This document shows, piece by piece, positions 47,034-58,611 of a stretch of 64,000 nt of DNA. Origin of the DNA: Astrothelium macrocarpum (lineage: Eukaryota > Ascomycota > Dothideomycetes > Trypetheliales > Trypetheliaceae); NCBI GenBank assembly GCA_021030915.1, contig JAGEMR010000024.1:302472-366471 (forward strand), read 5' to 3'. The translations under genes and the position numbers were made by a program. Within the stretch, counting starts at the first letter, position 1. Every line of letters begins with the position of its first letter. The notes beneath the pieces are model-generated. The model did no database searches. It was not told where the DNA came from and worked only from the letters and a program-made list of their open reading frames with translations.

Positions 47034-49397
47034 ATGACCTCGAATCCCGATGCCCTTGACTGGTCAAAGCAGTATACGCTCTCCAAATCAGAACACAGCC
47101 GACTCATTGGGGACAAGATCATTCTGCCTCCTTCCGCACTAGAACAGCTTCTCAACGCAGCACCAACAGTCACCACTGATTCTTCAAATCGACAGCCTTT
47201 AACCTCTACCTTTGACCCATTCAACCCGCTCACTTTCGCCGCTGAGCGCGAAGCCCGATCATACAATATCGAAAGACATAAAGTGCTTCCACATCCTCTG
47301 ACCTTTCGGCTCGTCAACTCGCAAAACGGCCATGTCGTTTACGCGGGTATTCGGGAGTTTTCGGGAGAAGAGGGGGAGGTAACACTGAGCCCGTTTTTGG
47401 AGGCTGCCTTGGGGATCCAACATGACAAGACAGAATCGAAAATGGTGAACGGGGATCAAAAGCCTATGTTGAATGGACATGACGGTCAAAATGATGTGAA
47501 CTCTGCGCAAACACATATTACGGTTCATGCGAAACAGCTACAAAAAGGAACATATGTCAAACTCCGTCCGCTTGAACCAGGTTATGATCCCGAAGATTGG
47601 AAGGCTCTCTTAGAACAACATCTACGCGCAAATTACACGACGCTGACGAATGGGGAGATTCTAGACGTTCCTGGTGATCCCGATCATCATGGCAAGCAAG
47701 AGATTTTTCGCTTTCTTGTCGATGGGTTCAGCCCCGAAGGTGATGGCGTCTGTATCGTCGATACGGACTTGGAGGTGGATATTGAAGCCTTGAATGAAGA
47801 TCAAGCACGTGAGACACTCCGAAGGATAGCTGCAAAACAACAAAAAGCCCCTGGGACTGCTGAAGGAAGCTCATCGGGCGGCGCATTGGATTTATTCAAT
47901 AGTCAAGAAGGGCAGGTCCGAGCCGGAGAATACGTGGACTACCAAATAGGGTCTTGGAGTCGATCACATCCACTAGAGATAAGGCTTACGCCTTCGGACG
48001 ATCAAGTTGATCTCGAGTTATTTGTCAATCCAGTAGGCTCACGTCTTCAGGCGCAACCGCGAGATGATGAACACGTCTTTGCCGATTTCGAAGGCAGGCC
48101 AGCAAAACGTGTACGACTGGAGCCGACCAACGTCGCACTCGAAGATGCAGAAGCTGTCTGGGTTTCTGTACATGCTCCAGACTTCAGCCAAGATGGTGAT
48201 CAATCTACAGAAAAGCCACCTCGGTCCTATAAAATTCGTGCCATGGTAGCAGACAAAAACACAGATTCGACTGATCCAAATAGTAACATCCCGTCGGATG
48301 CCCCACCAAATTCAGACGAAGTCCGCTGCAAAAATTGTCAACAAATGATCCCCAAACAATCACTTTTCCTCCACGAAAACTTCTGTCTTCGTAACAACAT
48401 CCTCTGCCCCCACGGTTGCGGCCAAGTCTTTCAAAAACGCTCTCCCGCCTACCAATCCCACTGGCACTGCCCACACGACTCCTCCCACGGCACCACCCCC
48501 ACCAGCCTCACCCGCCACAACACCATCTTCCACACGCCCACCACCTGCCCACACTGCCCCACCCTCACCTTTCCCTCCCTCCCACACCTCGCCCACCACC
48601 GCACCACCACCTGCCCCGCCAAACTCATCATCTGCCGCTTCTGCCACCTGCGCGTCCCACAACAAGACCCATCCGCCGACCCATCCTCCCCAGAAGACGC
48701 CTCCTCCTCCTCCGCTGCAGCCGCAGCAGCGCTCATGGACCTCACCCCGCACGAGTTCGCCGACGGCGCCCGCACCACCGACTGCCACCTCTGCGGGCGC
48801 ATCACGCGCCTCCGCGATCTCGACGCGCACCTGCGCCACCACGACCTCGCGCGGCGCCGCAAGCCGACGCCGGCCATCTGCGCGAACGCGAACTGCGGGC
48901 GCACCATCCGTGCGTCGGGCACCGGCGCGGGCACGGGAGAGCTCGGGCTGTGCGAGGCGTGCTTCGGGCCGTTGTATGTGGCCATGTACGATCCGGAGGG
49001 GAAGGCGCTGCGGCGGCGGGTGGAGCGGCGGTATTTGGGGCAGGTGATGCAGGGGTGTGGGAGGGCGTGGTGTCGGAATGAGGTGTGTAGGAGTGGGAAG
49101 GGGAATCGCGGAGAGCAGGTGCAGGGAAGTGTGTCGATGAAAGAGGCGTTGGCGGTGGTGAAGCCGTTTATGGAAGGGTTGGGGACGGAGGGGAAGAGGT
49201 TGTATTTCTGTGTGGATGAGGCGAGTCAAAGGAGGAGGACGTTGGCGGAGATGCTGGCGGAGGGTGGGGCGGGCGAGGGACAGGGGAGCTATGCGCTGGA
49301 GTGGTGTGTCGCGGCGGTGGAGGCGGAGAATGGGGATCTGGAGGGGGCGGTGAGGTGGTTGAGGGACCAGGCACCGAGGATTGGAGAGGGGAAATGA
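47034..49397 (+). CDS. UFD1-like protein with zinc fingers
   Basis: A 787-residue single-exon protein. The N-terminal part resembles the UFD1 fold (LIGDKIILPPSALEQL, PLTFRLVNSQ, HVVYAGIREFSG, KGTYVKLRPLEPGYDPEDW). The central part has C2H2/TRAF-like fingers (RCKNCQQMIPKQSLFLHENFC, CPHGCGQVFQ, CPHCP, CRFCHLRV), then a CHLCGRI...HLRHHD pair and a CANANCGRTI...CEACF cluster. UFD1 works with Cdc48/p97 in extracting ubiquitinated proteins; fungal proteins of this long form are less studied. The ATG at 47034 was chosen; an upstream frame extension starts only with TTG. The last kilobase changes from very C-rich to very G-rich on the coding strand. Confidence 0.85.
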   Translation: MTSNPDALDWSKQYTLSKSEHSRLIGDKIILPPSALEQLLNAAPTVTTDSSNRQPLTSTFDPFNPLTFAAEREARSYNIERHKVLPHPLTFRLVNSQNGHVVYAGIREFSGEEGEVTLSPFLEAALGIQHDKTESKMVNGDQKPMLNGHDGQNDVNSAQTHITVHAKQLQKGTYVKLRPLEPGYDPEDWKALLEQHLRANYTTLTNGEILDVPGDPDHHGKQEIFRFLVDGFSPEGDGVCIVDTDLEVDIEALNEDQARETLRRIAAKQQKAPGTAEGSSSGGALDLFNSQEGQVRAGEYVDYQIGSWSRSHPLEIRLTPSDDQVDLELFVNPVGSRLQAQPRDDEHVFADFEGRPAKRVRLEPTNVALEDAEAVWVSVHAPDFSQDGDQSTEKPPRSYKIRAMVADKNTDSTDPNSNIPSDAPPNSDEVRCKNCQQMIPKQSLFLHENFCLRNNILCPHGCGQVFQKRSPAYQSHWHCPHDSSHGTTPTSLTRHNTIFHTPTTCPHCPTLTFPSLPHLAHHRTTTCPAKLIICRFCHLRVPQQDPSADPSSPEDASSSSAAAAAALMDLTPHEFADGARTTDCHLCGRITRLRDLDAHLRHHDLARRRKPTPAICANANCGRTIRASGTGAGTGELGLCEACFGPLYVAMYDPEGKALRRRVERRYLGQVMQGCGRAWCRNEVCRSGKGNRGEQVQGSVSMKEALAVVKPFMEGLGTEGKRLYFCVDEASQRRRTLAEMLAEGGAGEGQGSYALEWCVAAVEAENGDLEGAVRWLRDQAPRIGEGK

Positions 49398-50203
49398 GAT
49401 TGGTGGTTTGTGAATGGGGTGAAATGATAGACATGAATTTAGTGTATAAAGTTCTGTATAGAAAATTCTATCGTTGAAGTTAAATAATCGTTGTACCAGC
49501 CATTTATAATGCATCTAATATGAAGAGTTGAGTCTAGATCATGTCACTCCTGATCGACATTCAATATAGCAAAAGACCAAGGATAGTAGGGCCAAACCAT
49601 GTGGATGGCCCTGGGGGATGTTCTCCTAGACGTCGGATAAGCTTTCGAATTTTCGTTACTCAGTCGGACAATCTATAATACCTCAGCACCAGTTAAAAGC
49701 ATTCCGTACCAAGTCTATTATCAAATCATGTGATCCCATAATGGACTTGAAACGCTATGTGTGGTCTGATCAGTTCTTAGTTATGATCTCAATATTTCCT
49801 CTGACTGTCATGACAAGCCTCGGTTGTATTTTCATAGACAACTTATTACTTTGGAGCAACGTTCTTGATGCTCCTTCCTCAACCATGGTAATAACCATTT
49901 ACCTGGAATGGTAGAAATACGAGGTGAAAGTTTAACCACCAAGGTCACTTCAACGCCGAGCCTTTGTGCTGGACGTATGGATTTGCTGGCACGTCTGCTC
50001 GGCACGATTATCCGTGGAAAGTGCGGGATTCTTTACCGGGTCCTCTTCCTTAATCTGCCCCACATAATCATGCAGGCATGATGATTTAGCGCGAATGAAG
50101 TCACCATGGGAGAATCTAGCGTGAAGAAATTCGATCTTCGCAATTGGCATATATTTCATTTCCCCCTCGTCGTGTTCTGGAAAGGTCTTAAACATTGGCG
50201 AGG
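49398..50203. other. Gene-free stretch before the second MFS carrier
   Basis: Contains the UFD1-like 3' flank and the promoter of the MFS gene. A minus-strand open frame (49950-50456) overlaps the MFS start and has no motif, so it is left out. Confidence 0.4.
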
Positions 50204-51920
50204 ATGGAAAAAGAAAAAATTGTTGGCCAAAGCGGGTCTTTGCCGGACACTCCACACAACCCCACGCTAGGGACGCAAACACCCTCATCTGACACATCTC
50301 CTCCGCCGGAAGATCAGAAATCGGCAACGCAAGGATCGTTTGTTCATCGAGCTTGGGATATCGTGACATGGACGCCGCCAAGATGTCGCTGGGATCCGGA
50401 GAAGCCTCCGGAATTCTCCATGCCTCTGAACATCCTTTTTGGCTTTGCAGGCGCATTCACTGTTGCGAATCTCTATTACAATCACCCAATTCTTAATGTC
50501 TTAGCCCATGACTTTGACGTTCCATACGTCAAGGTCTCACAAATACCTACTGTCATGCAGGCCGGTTACGCTGCAGGCTTGTTGTTTCTCAATCCATTGG
50601 GAGATATGCTAAGGAGGAGACCTTTTGTGCTCGGATTGGTATTCTTCACGGCAACAATGTGGTAAGACGTGGGATGGTCAAGCCCGATATCATAGTAGCT
50701 GACAAAAGCTTTCTAGGATTGGCCTTTGCATCACAAAGTCTCTAGCAGCATTCACAGCCATCTCCTTGATAGTCGGGATTACGACAGTAACGCCTCAGCT
50801 TATGCTCCCTCTGGTGGGTGATCTTGCACCTCCTCATCGGCGAGCTTCTGCACTTTCAATCGTAGTAGCAGGCTTTATGCTTGGAATTCTCGTCGCGCGT
50901 GTCATTTCTGGAACCATTACAAACTACGTAAGCTGGCGAATCGTCTATTGGTTATCTCTTGGTCTCCAATATATAATTTTCGTTTTGCTTTGGCTCTTTA
51001 TGCCGGACTATCCATCGACAAACCCAGATGGAATTAATTACTTTCGTATGCTTTTCTCCATATTACAGATACTCTGGAAGTCTCCGGTGCTTGTTCAATC
51101 CTGTCTCATTGGATTCTTTACCTCGGCGCCGTTTACTGCCTACTGGACAACGCTTACCTTTCTACTTGCGTCCCCCCCTTACCAATACTCTTCATTGATC
51201 ATCGGTCTCTTCGCCTTAATTGGTATTGCTGCCATGCTCCTCTCGCCTTTTTACGCTCGCCAGATCATCGATCGCTTTGTGCCCTTGTTTTCTGTCTTTC
51301 TCGGTGAGATGCTCGCAATAACGGGCATTTGTATTGGTACTTACACTGGAACGTTCACCGTCGCCGGCCCCATCATTCAGGCATTTCTCTTAGACATGGG
51401 CTTGCAGACTAGTCAGATTGCTAATCGAAGCGCGATTTACTCAATTGCACCAAAAGCGAGGAATCGAGTTAATACTGCATTCATGGTTAGCGTCTTCTGT
51501 GGACAGCTAGTCGGTACTGCAGTGGGTAATCATCTGTATGCTAGGGGAGGATGGATCGCTAGTGGTAGCTATAGTGTGGGAAGTATAGGCATGGCGCTCT
51601 TATGCTGTGCAATAAGAGGACCGTGGCAGGAAGGTTGGTTTGGATGGGACAAGGGTTGGAAAATAACTAAGACCGCTGGCACTGCTGATGGAAAGACAGA
51701 GGAAAAGTCGCACTTGGCTGCAAAGTCGCACTATGATAAGCCGAAGAAGAACAGTGACATTGAAAAAGGTCCAGGGGGAGAGGCGAATACTGAAAAGAGC
51801 AATGAAGAAATTGCAGGAGAAGATGGTAAAAGCTCTGCAAGAGAAATATTAGAAGAGAAGGGCCTACAATCTTCGTCCACAGTGATTGATACTAAGAATG
51901 AAGGAATTGGAAAAATTTAG
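50204..51920 (+). CDS. MFS transporter
   Basis: A 553-residue carrier with two exons, 50204-50661 and 50717-51920, joined in frame. A cytosolic N-tail rich in Pro/Ser precedes the first helix (MPLNILFGFAGAFTVANLYYN). Motif A-like LNPLGDMLRRRPF follows helix 2, and GDLAPPHRRASALSIVVAGFMLG follows helix 4. About twelve hydrophobic segments are visible. The C-terminal tail is long, charged and Lys/Glu-rich (about 100 residues). The YNHPI and VSQIPTVMQAGYAAG pattern resembles a conserved fungal/bacterial MFS subgroup without a firmly known substrate. The ATG at 50204 was chosen over an in-frame TTG upstream. Confidence 0.88.
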
Positions 51921-53095
51921 AGTGCGCTCAAAATAGAAGGTAGAATAGACAAGTGTAAATGTTGATTCTCAATAGACGAAGACACGTGTTAACAAGTTTG
52001 TGATCGCTGTTATAGTCGAGATGAGAAACAAAGCAGAAAAAACTACATTATTAGAGCGGGCGAGAATGAGATCAGAACTTAGGCCTGTTTTCTGACCAGG
52101 AAAGGGGCTCCAGTCAACGAAGCATGCTAATCTTGAAAATATATGACACACTGGTGCGCTATAAATTTCCTTGCCCGAGGTTTCACACGGAATTAGCAGT
52201 GAGACTCACCTGGAAAAATCTCTTCACATCCACGAGATCTTGATCTGTGGTCCAACATTGCATTACTACTTGGGCTCTTCCACATGTACTCCAGCTAATC
52301 CCCAAACACCCATCCCCTATGCAATTCCCTTGAACTGGAATACTGCTTATTGTATTTCATTACAAGCCCTCCTAAGCCGAAGAATATCTGGCGGTCTGGC
52401 GATGTGAATTCCTGATTTACACAGGCGCCGCACCAGATCTTGCTCTGTGCGATCCTCAGATCTGGGCCAGCGTACTAAAGTGCATGACTTCCGGCTTTGC
52501 AGTTGATATGAGCATTCCTTCTATTTTGCTTTCTTGTATTGTCAAAACTCTTCCGAATCATGCCTATCCTTTGGATTTCAGTTCTGTGAAATTTGATGGA
52601 TCCTCGTTACGAACATCTGGCAACGGTTTTCGTTCTACTCTAAACGAGTTCCGAGGCGGTATCCGTTCAAACCTCTGATGAGAAATCTCGGTCTTTCGTT
52701 TGAACCATCTGTTCCCTTGCGAGATACTTGAATCCAATCGTGTTGTGATTCCTAACAAGATTGAACTCCAGCGTGTCAGGCCCCACGTGAGCGTTGCTGT
52801 TCAAGATGCTCTTCCTTATCCAAGGAGACACTGGCAAGAGCGCATCTAAAGTCGTTGATAGTGGTGGGAGTTCAGCCTTACGCGATCAAAGCTAAAACAG
52901 GACAGCCGAGAATGTCGCATCAACATATTGCTTTTTGCCGCCCAGTGATGTAAAGGCTTGCTCAGCCGGCGCGTCACTAGCATCTTGCACAGGACTCTGA
53001 ATTTTCATTCTTGGACATATTGGCTTTTCTTCCTTCTGTGAGCTTGATAAGATGTTCGCGCCGATTGACTTGTGGCAGTATCTGAGATCTCACGT
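51921..53095. other. Gene-free stretch 5' of the NACHT gene
   Basis: Short open frames (52171-52407, 52484-52678) carry no motif. The first exon and promoter of the NACHT gene probably lie in its right part. Confidence 0.4.
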
Positions 53096-56000
53096 ATTGG
53101 GCTGACTGAGGTGGATGACGAGCCAGCCACCGGTCAGCCTTCAGTTGCCTTGTGAGCCCTTTCCATTCGCCATAATCATATGTTCAGCATTCAAGCACCC
53201 AAGATTACGACCTTTCTACCAAAAAAACAGATTCATTTCGAGGCTACTTCTTAAAAAAAAGCTAACAAATTTTGCTAACAGAGTCATCTTCGTACATGGC
53301 CTATTCGGTGACCCTTACAAGACATGGAGCGTGAAGCGCCCAGGCTCAACAATAGCCAAAGATAGGGTATTCTGGCCCAGGGAGCTTTTGCGTGAGGTTT
53401 TGCCATGTGTGAGAATCTTCACTTGGGGCTACGACGCAGATATCGATGGATTTTTCTCCACTGCTTCTCAGAACACCATTAGCCAGCACGCGAATGGACT
53501 TCTTGCCGATCTCTCGGATCTGTTGGAATCCCCAGACTTTGTAAGTGTCATTAATGTCTTGTTGATTTTGACACAGGCTCTCTGTCTAATCCCACGAGCA
53601 TGAGCCGACGTTATCCCTAGCGTCATCAAAATGCAACCGCTGATCGTTCCCAGCAACCTTTACCGATCATTTTTATTGTTCATAGTCTCGGGGGTATCAT
53701 AGTGAAAGATGTAAGCACCCAGTTGCAGCGTACTTTTTAATGCCTTAAATGCTCTACGAGAGGAGGTCTAAGAAAACGAATGCATAATGCATGCAACCAT
53801 TCTAACTTGCCTTCAACTGCCTACAAAGACAAGCTACAGTTCAAATTCCCATGATTTCTCTGAATTCCTACTTGGATCACAACTAGATCCTATCTCAAAA
53901 CTTAGGATTGGTAACAAAGTGCAAATTGAGTGACTGGTATATAGGCTCTCACTCAGTCCAAGGAGACTGAAGGTACCCGGCTAAAGAAAATAGCACCAGC
54001 TACTTACGGCATTATTTTCTTGGGAACGCCGCATCGGGGATCACGCACAGCATCTGTCGGGAGGGTGGCTTATTCGATTAAGCAAGCATGGACCAAAAAG
54101 CCAAACCTCCGCTTGTTGCAAGGCATTGAGCCTAACTCCGAGACTTTGGATCGCATTGGATCTTCATTTAGTCAGCTTCTTCTTAAGCAGCCACTCGAGA
54201 TTTACTCATTCAGAGAAGAGAAAGAGACTCGAAAGCTTGTTCTCAGCAGCATAGTCGTTGATGCTGATTCTGCTAAGATTGGTGATGGGAGAGAGGAAAT
54301 TGGTAGCATTCCGGCAAATCATACCAACATGACCAAATTCACAGCAAGTTCCGACATTGGGTTCAAGAGAGTGAGCGCCCAGCTGCGACGATGGGTGGAA
54401 AAGATTGCTGGCCTCTCCAGTGGTAGGTTTCTTGCACATTCATTAGGCCGACACTTGACAACAATCAACATAGATAGGGCGCAGAGCTGACGATAGCTTT
54501 GATAACCTCAGATGAGAACGATAGCGGTGTGTTGAAATTGATCTCGGGATTTTCTCAGACATGATCTAATTCATGACAGCTGGTCTGATCCTTGATAGCC
54601 TGGACGACAGCCTTGCACGACAACGGATCAAAAATGTTCAACCCGAATTTGCATCAACATTTACTTGGCTCTATGATCCTTCGAAAACTGCATTCGCAGA
54701 CTGGCTTAAAAAAGACTATGAAGATGGCGAATCGCTTTTTTGGATACATGGAAAGCCGGGTTCTGGAAAGTCGACATTGATGAAATTTGCATTGCGTCAT
54801 GGACGTACCGAAGAACTGCTAAGATGCTTACGGAACGAAAGTTGGATCCTAGCCGCGTTTTTCTTCCACGATCGAGGTATCGGGCCTCAAAAGTCACTGT
54901 GTGGAATGCTCAAAGAAATCCTATTCCAAATTCTTCGTCAAGATCGGCGACTATGCTCATCAGTACTTCCAATTTGGAGAGATCTCCTTCATAATCAAAG
55001 AACTATTAAACCGGATTGGGGCCAGTTAACTCTACAAACTGCGCTGCTATCAATTGTACAACAGACAGGAATTCGATGTTCAATATGTCTATTCTTAGAT
55101 GCTCTCGATGAGCATGACACATCACTGGGAGCCAATCCGAGGGCAACATCAACTGAGCACCTTGTCACATTTATCAAGGAACTAGTTGCCAAATCAAAAC
55201 TTTCTGACAATGTCACACTTAAAGTGTGCCTCGCCAGTAGAGAATGGAATATCTTCAAAGACCATTTCGGAACCTATCCCGGATTTGCAATCCATGAACA
55301 CACTCAGAACGATATCCGGTCTTACGCTGGCGCTAAGCTGTATCCGCTTTCTGGAGATGTAGGATCCCGTGCGTCGTTCGATCCATTCTTGGACGAAATT
55401 GCGAGAAAGGCCATGGGAGTTTTCATCTGGGTCCGACTTGTGATAGAAGACCTTTATAAAGCCATGATAGATGGATCAGATCTTGAAATGCTTAAAAATA
55501 TCCTCAAGGAAACTCCGCAGGAGCTATACGATTTGTATGAGCGAACAATCTTAAGAATCGATCCAGAGTACATCAAGGAAAGTGAAGTCATGTTCGAAAT
55601 TGTATTGTGCAGTTTTCGTCCCTTGAGTCCCGAGGCATTTATTGGCTGTACGATTGATGCGCTTCGCGATGAGGCCAACACCATTGATACTTATTACCTC
55701 GGCGTGGAAGACACTCTTCAGAGGAGACTTGCTAGCCGTTCTGGTGGCCTATTGGAAATTGTCCGGATGGCAGACGACGACGCTGCTGAAGATCACATAC
55801 ACTCGCCTGATATCACCGAGGGCTCAGTGCACGTAGACCTTTTTCAAACCGCCGACGATGATATTGCCGAAGAAATGAGTATTGACTCGACCAGTTCAGA
55901 AGGTATAGAGAGTGCCTCGAATCAGTCAAACGTCGCCGAAATATATGTACAGCCAATTCACCAGACCGTGAAAGATTTTCTTCAAAGGAGAGATCGATCA

Positions 56001-57026
56001 CGAAGACCTGATCAACAGGGCCATTACTACTTGTTACGCTGTGGCTGCCGCACCTTTGCTCGATGGGCCGATCAAATTGGTGAGGATCTTCTTGTATACG
56101 CCAAATCTATGGACAACGAAATAGGGCAATGCTCCTCCCAAAAATCCGTAAATGAGGCGAGTGATAATCTACGCCGAGCCCTGGGTCGCCTTGAGGGAAG
56201 CCTAATTGACCATACTTACCATCTTGAAACTCGATTTGATTGGTTTTTCGCTCGGCATCCTTTGGTAAGGCTTTGTCCTATATTGAAAAGTTGGGATCTA
56301 GTCGATGATAAGCCAAATATAGTTGGATATCTACGCGTTAGCCTCATTGTGCTTTTAGCAGGTCTCAAATTCTGTCCTTTTAAACCTATGCGCGAGTTTG
56401 AGCAGGAGTCATACCGAAACGTATTTGCAATCCTTATTGCAGCCACCGGCGCCCGCGGTCCATTCGAACAAAATCGAACTTTGATGGTAGAGCAGGTCGC
56501 CAAATACGTTGACATTGACAGCTTGGGCCTTTTCGCGGGCGCGGATGGCCGCACGATGACGGCGCTTGGTGTAGTGCTATTCTGTGATTTCAATTGGCGC
56601 TCGAATGAAGAGCGCTATCGGATTATAGAATGCTTCTTGCGGCTAGGCGCAGAACCTAACCAACATTGCCCGTACTGGTGTCTTCGCAAAGATCTCGACA
56701 ACACTTATGCTGGGATACTAAGCTTGTGCGTTCGGGCCAAGACCGCAATGGAGATCCGCTTGCTCCTTCGATATGGCGCTAATCCATCAGAAAGCGATGA
56801 ACTCGGTTTCACTCCTTTGGACTACGCATACATTCGAGGTGACATGGCCATCTTGCGTGCCTTCGCTGATCATGGGATGGACGTCGATATGTCAGGACAC
56901 CAAGCTGGCAGTTACGTGAGGTATCTTGTCGCTAAATCTAAGGACCCTTTGAGATCGTCGAAAGTGCTGGCTGCGATGGGCCTGGTAGGAGCGCATGCGG
57001 TGACCTCAGTTCCTCGGGCGCAATGA
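53096..57026 (+). CDS. NLR/STAND protein: alpha/beta hydrolase, NACHT, ankyrin-like; 5' end unresolved
   Basis: A second fungal NLR, about 1,100 visible residues. Proposed exons: up to 53151, then 53282-53540, 53654-53710, 53945-54422 and 54580-57026, all joining in frame. The first exon reads GLTEVDDEPATGQPSVAL and meets a stop upstream without an ATG, so a further 5' exon is missing. The hydrolase part has IFVHGLFGDPYKTW, the nucleophile motif VHSLGGI and GIIFLGTPHRGS, as in SesB-like effector domains. NACHT follows: WIHGKPGSGKST, LFLDALDEHD and HQTVKDFLQ. An acidic insert carries two ADDD(A/I)AE words. The C-terminus has weak ankyrin-like repeats (CFLRLGAEPN, LLLRYGANPSESDELGFTPLDYA). Such proteins act in fungal non-self recognition and cell death. 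Confidence 0.85.
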
Positions 57027-58611
57027 TCTGGAAACTACTCTTCACAGGCGTGAAAATCTGGAACAACATCTAGTCTCTTTAGATATCCTCGGCGTGAATT
57101 TACTTTTTCTTCCAATCAGTGGACCGAGTACGATACAGCTCCTGGTTAGTAGTCTATGGTAAATGAATCTCTAACAAACGAAATGCTACAACTGCTCAAT
57201 CCATCTGTCCTTCGGGGCATCCACTGATGATATTGGCAGCTGACCTTCGTTGATCGTTCTCCTTTTGATGGTATACTTTACGCGGCAGATATTGGTTGTA
57301 TATTCTCTGTTATGAGTAATGTCACGAACAGGCTAGGTACAATAATGGGGGAGGCTGAGGTACTTGCTGCGGACGCTGCCGGTACCTTACCTAGTCTACC
57401 AAAATTCAGCCGCAACACTCGGGCCACGTTCTTCGGCTAAATTTTCTTCATCCCGCATAAGACGCGAACTTGATCTTTCTCCATCATAAGCATCCCCTCC
57501 AGCTTTACCAACCAGACACTCGAATCTCGATCTTGATATACGTTGTGTCATTCTTCTAGTGTTTCAGGATAGTAGTGAGCTTCTTGGGCGCTTCGTGACC
57601 GCGTCGATGAGCATTCACGGTCCTGCGCGGCTTCCGGCCGAATCTTCGGGAGACAGGGGGCCATCATCGTTTTCGATAACACAGCTGTCTTCAAACCTGC
57701 GGCGCCCAGAGGCTCAGAGCTGACGCGGTCCATTTCGCATTGTCGTCGCGCTTCCTGCTGCAGTGCCTTGGTGTATATCTTGGCAGCTCAGCCGCTTTGT
57801 CGTAATTGCACTCGAGTTGCTTTTCCAGCGAACTGAAGGGAGCTTGTCTTGTGCCAGGTTTGAGTGATTACGACTTCGCAACTGGATCTGCGCCTCAAGC
57901 TAAGCTATCATGATCAAGCGAGTTTACAGCCTGTGCACTAGTACAGAACTGCTCAGTGAAGATGAGTCCAGCTTTCCGGCGTACCTGTCAGAAGTTACTC
58001 CGTATTACCTGACCTGTAAGTTCAATTTCTCAACGTCACCAAGCCAATATTCTAACTGAAACACGATCCGACGGGTCTACAGTTGCTGTTAGCGATAACG
58101 CATGGAATTCTCATATTCTTCTGTTAATTTGATCCAAGTCCCTAATAGATTGACCTGACTGTATGTATAAGTCTTTTAAAAATAATGAAATAATATCAAT
58201 TAACGTGTGTCAATATCTTTCAAATACCTTTTCAACATGTTTAGAGAATCATCTTGTTAAACTTGAGGACTTAGATAAATTACGGTCAAACTAGATGATT
58301 AAGGCGATAGGGCGGATCCCAATCTAAGTGGTCAGCTGAATGTTAACTTTGATCTGATCAGGTATACTCTCTGACTAAACGTATGCCCTAACACTTCATG
58401 GCCCCATTCCTTCTTGCGCTTGATCCGTTCACGTGCATTGAACGAGGGCTGACACCAAATCTAATGCCCAATATGGAAAATGTCTTCATACAACGAGCAC
58501 GCTTCGCCATTGTATAAGTATCCGTATCCCGGTCTTTCTTCAGAATGATTTTTTTTGGATTCTTGGCCGATTGCTACAAGTCCTGTTCAGATTCATCTCT
58601 TGGCCGTGATA
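57027..58611. other. 1.6-kb gene-free stretch
   Basis: I see no gene here. The peptidase promoter must be near 58300-58600. The region around 58140-58290 is AT-rich without identifiable element ends. Confidence 0.45.

Noticed and set aside
48360..49514. 384-codon minus-strand open frame within the UFD1-like gene
   Set aside because: It is a shadow produced by the extreme C/G skew; the Pro/His/Gly/Arg-rich translation has no domain, while the plus-strand frame has zinc-finger motifs.
49950..50456. 168-codon minus-strand open frame over the MFS start
   Set aside because: It is antisense to a well-supported MFS exon, has no motif, and its composition follows from the sense gene.
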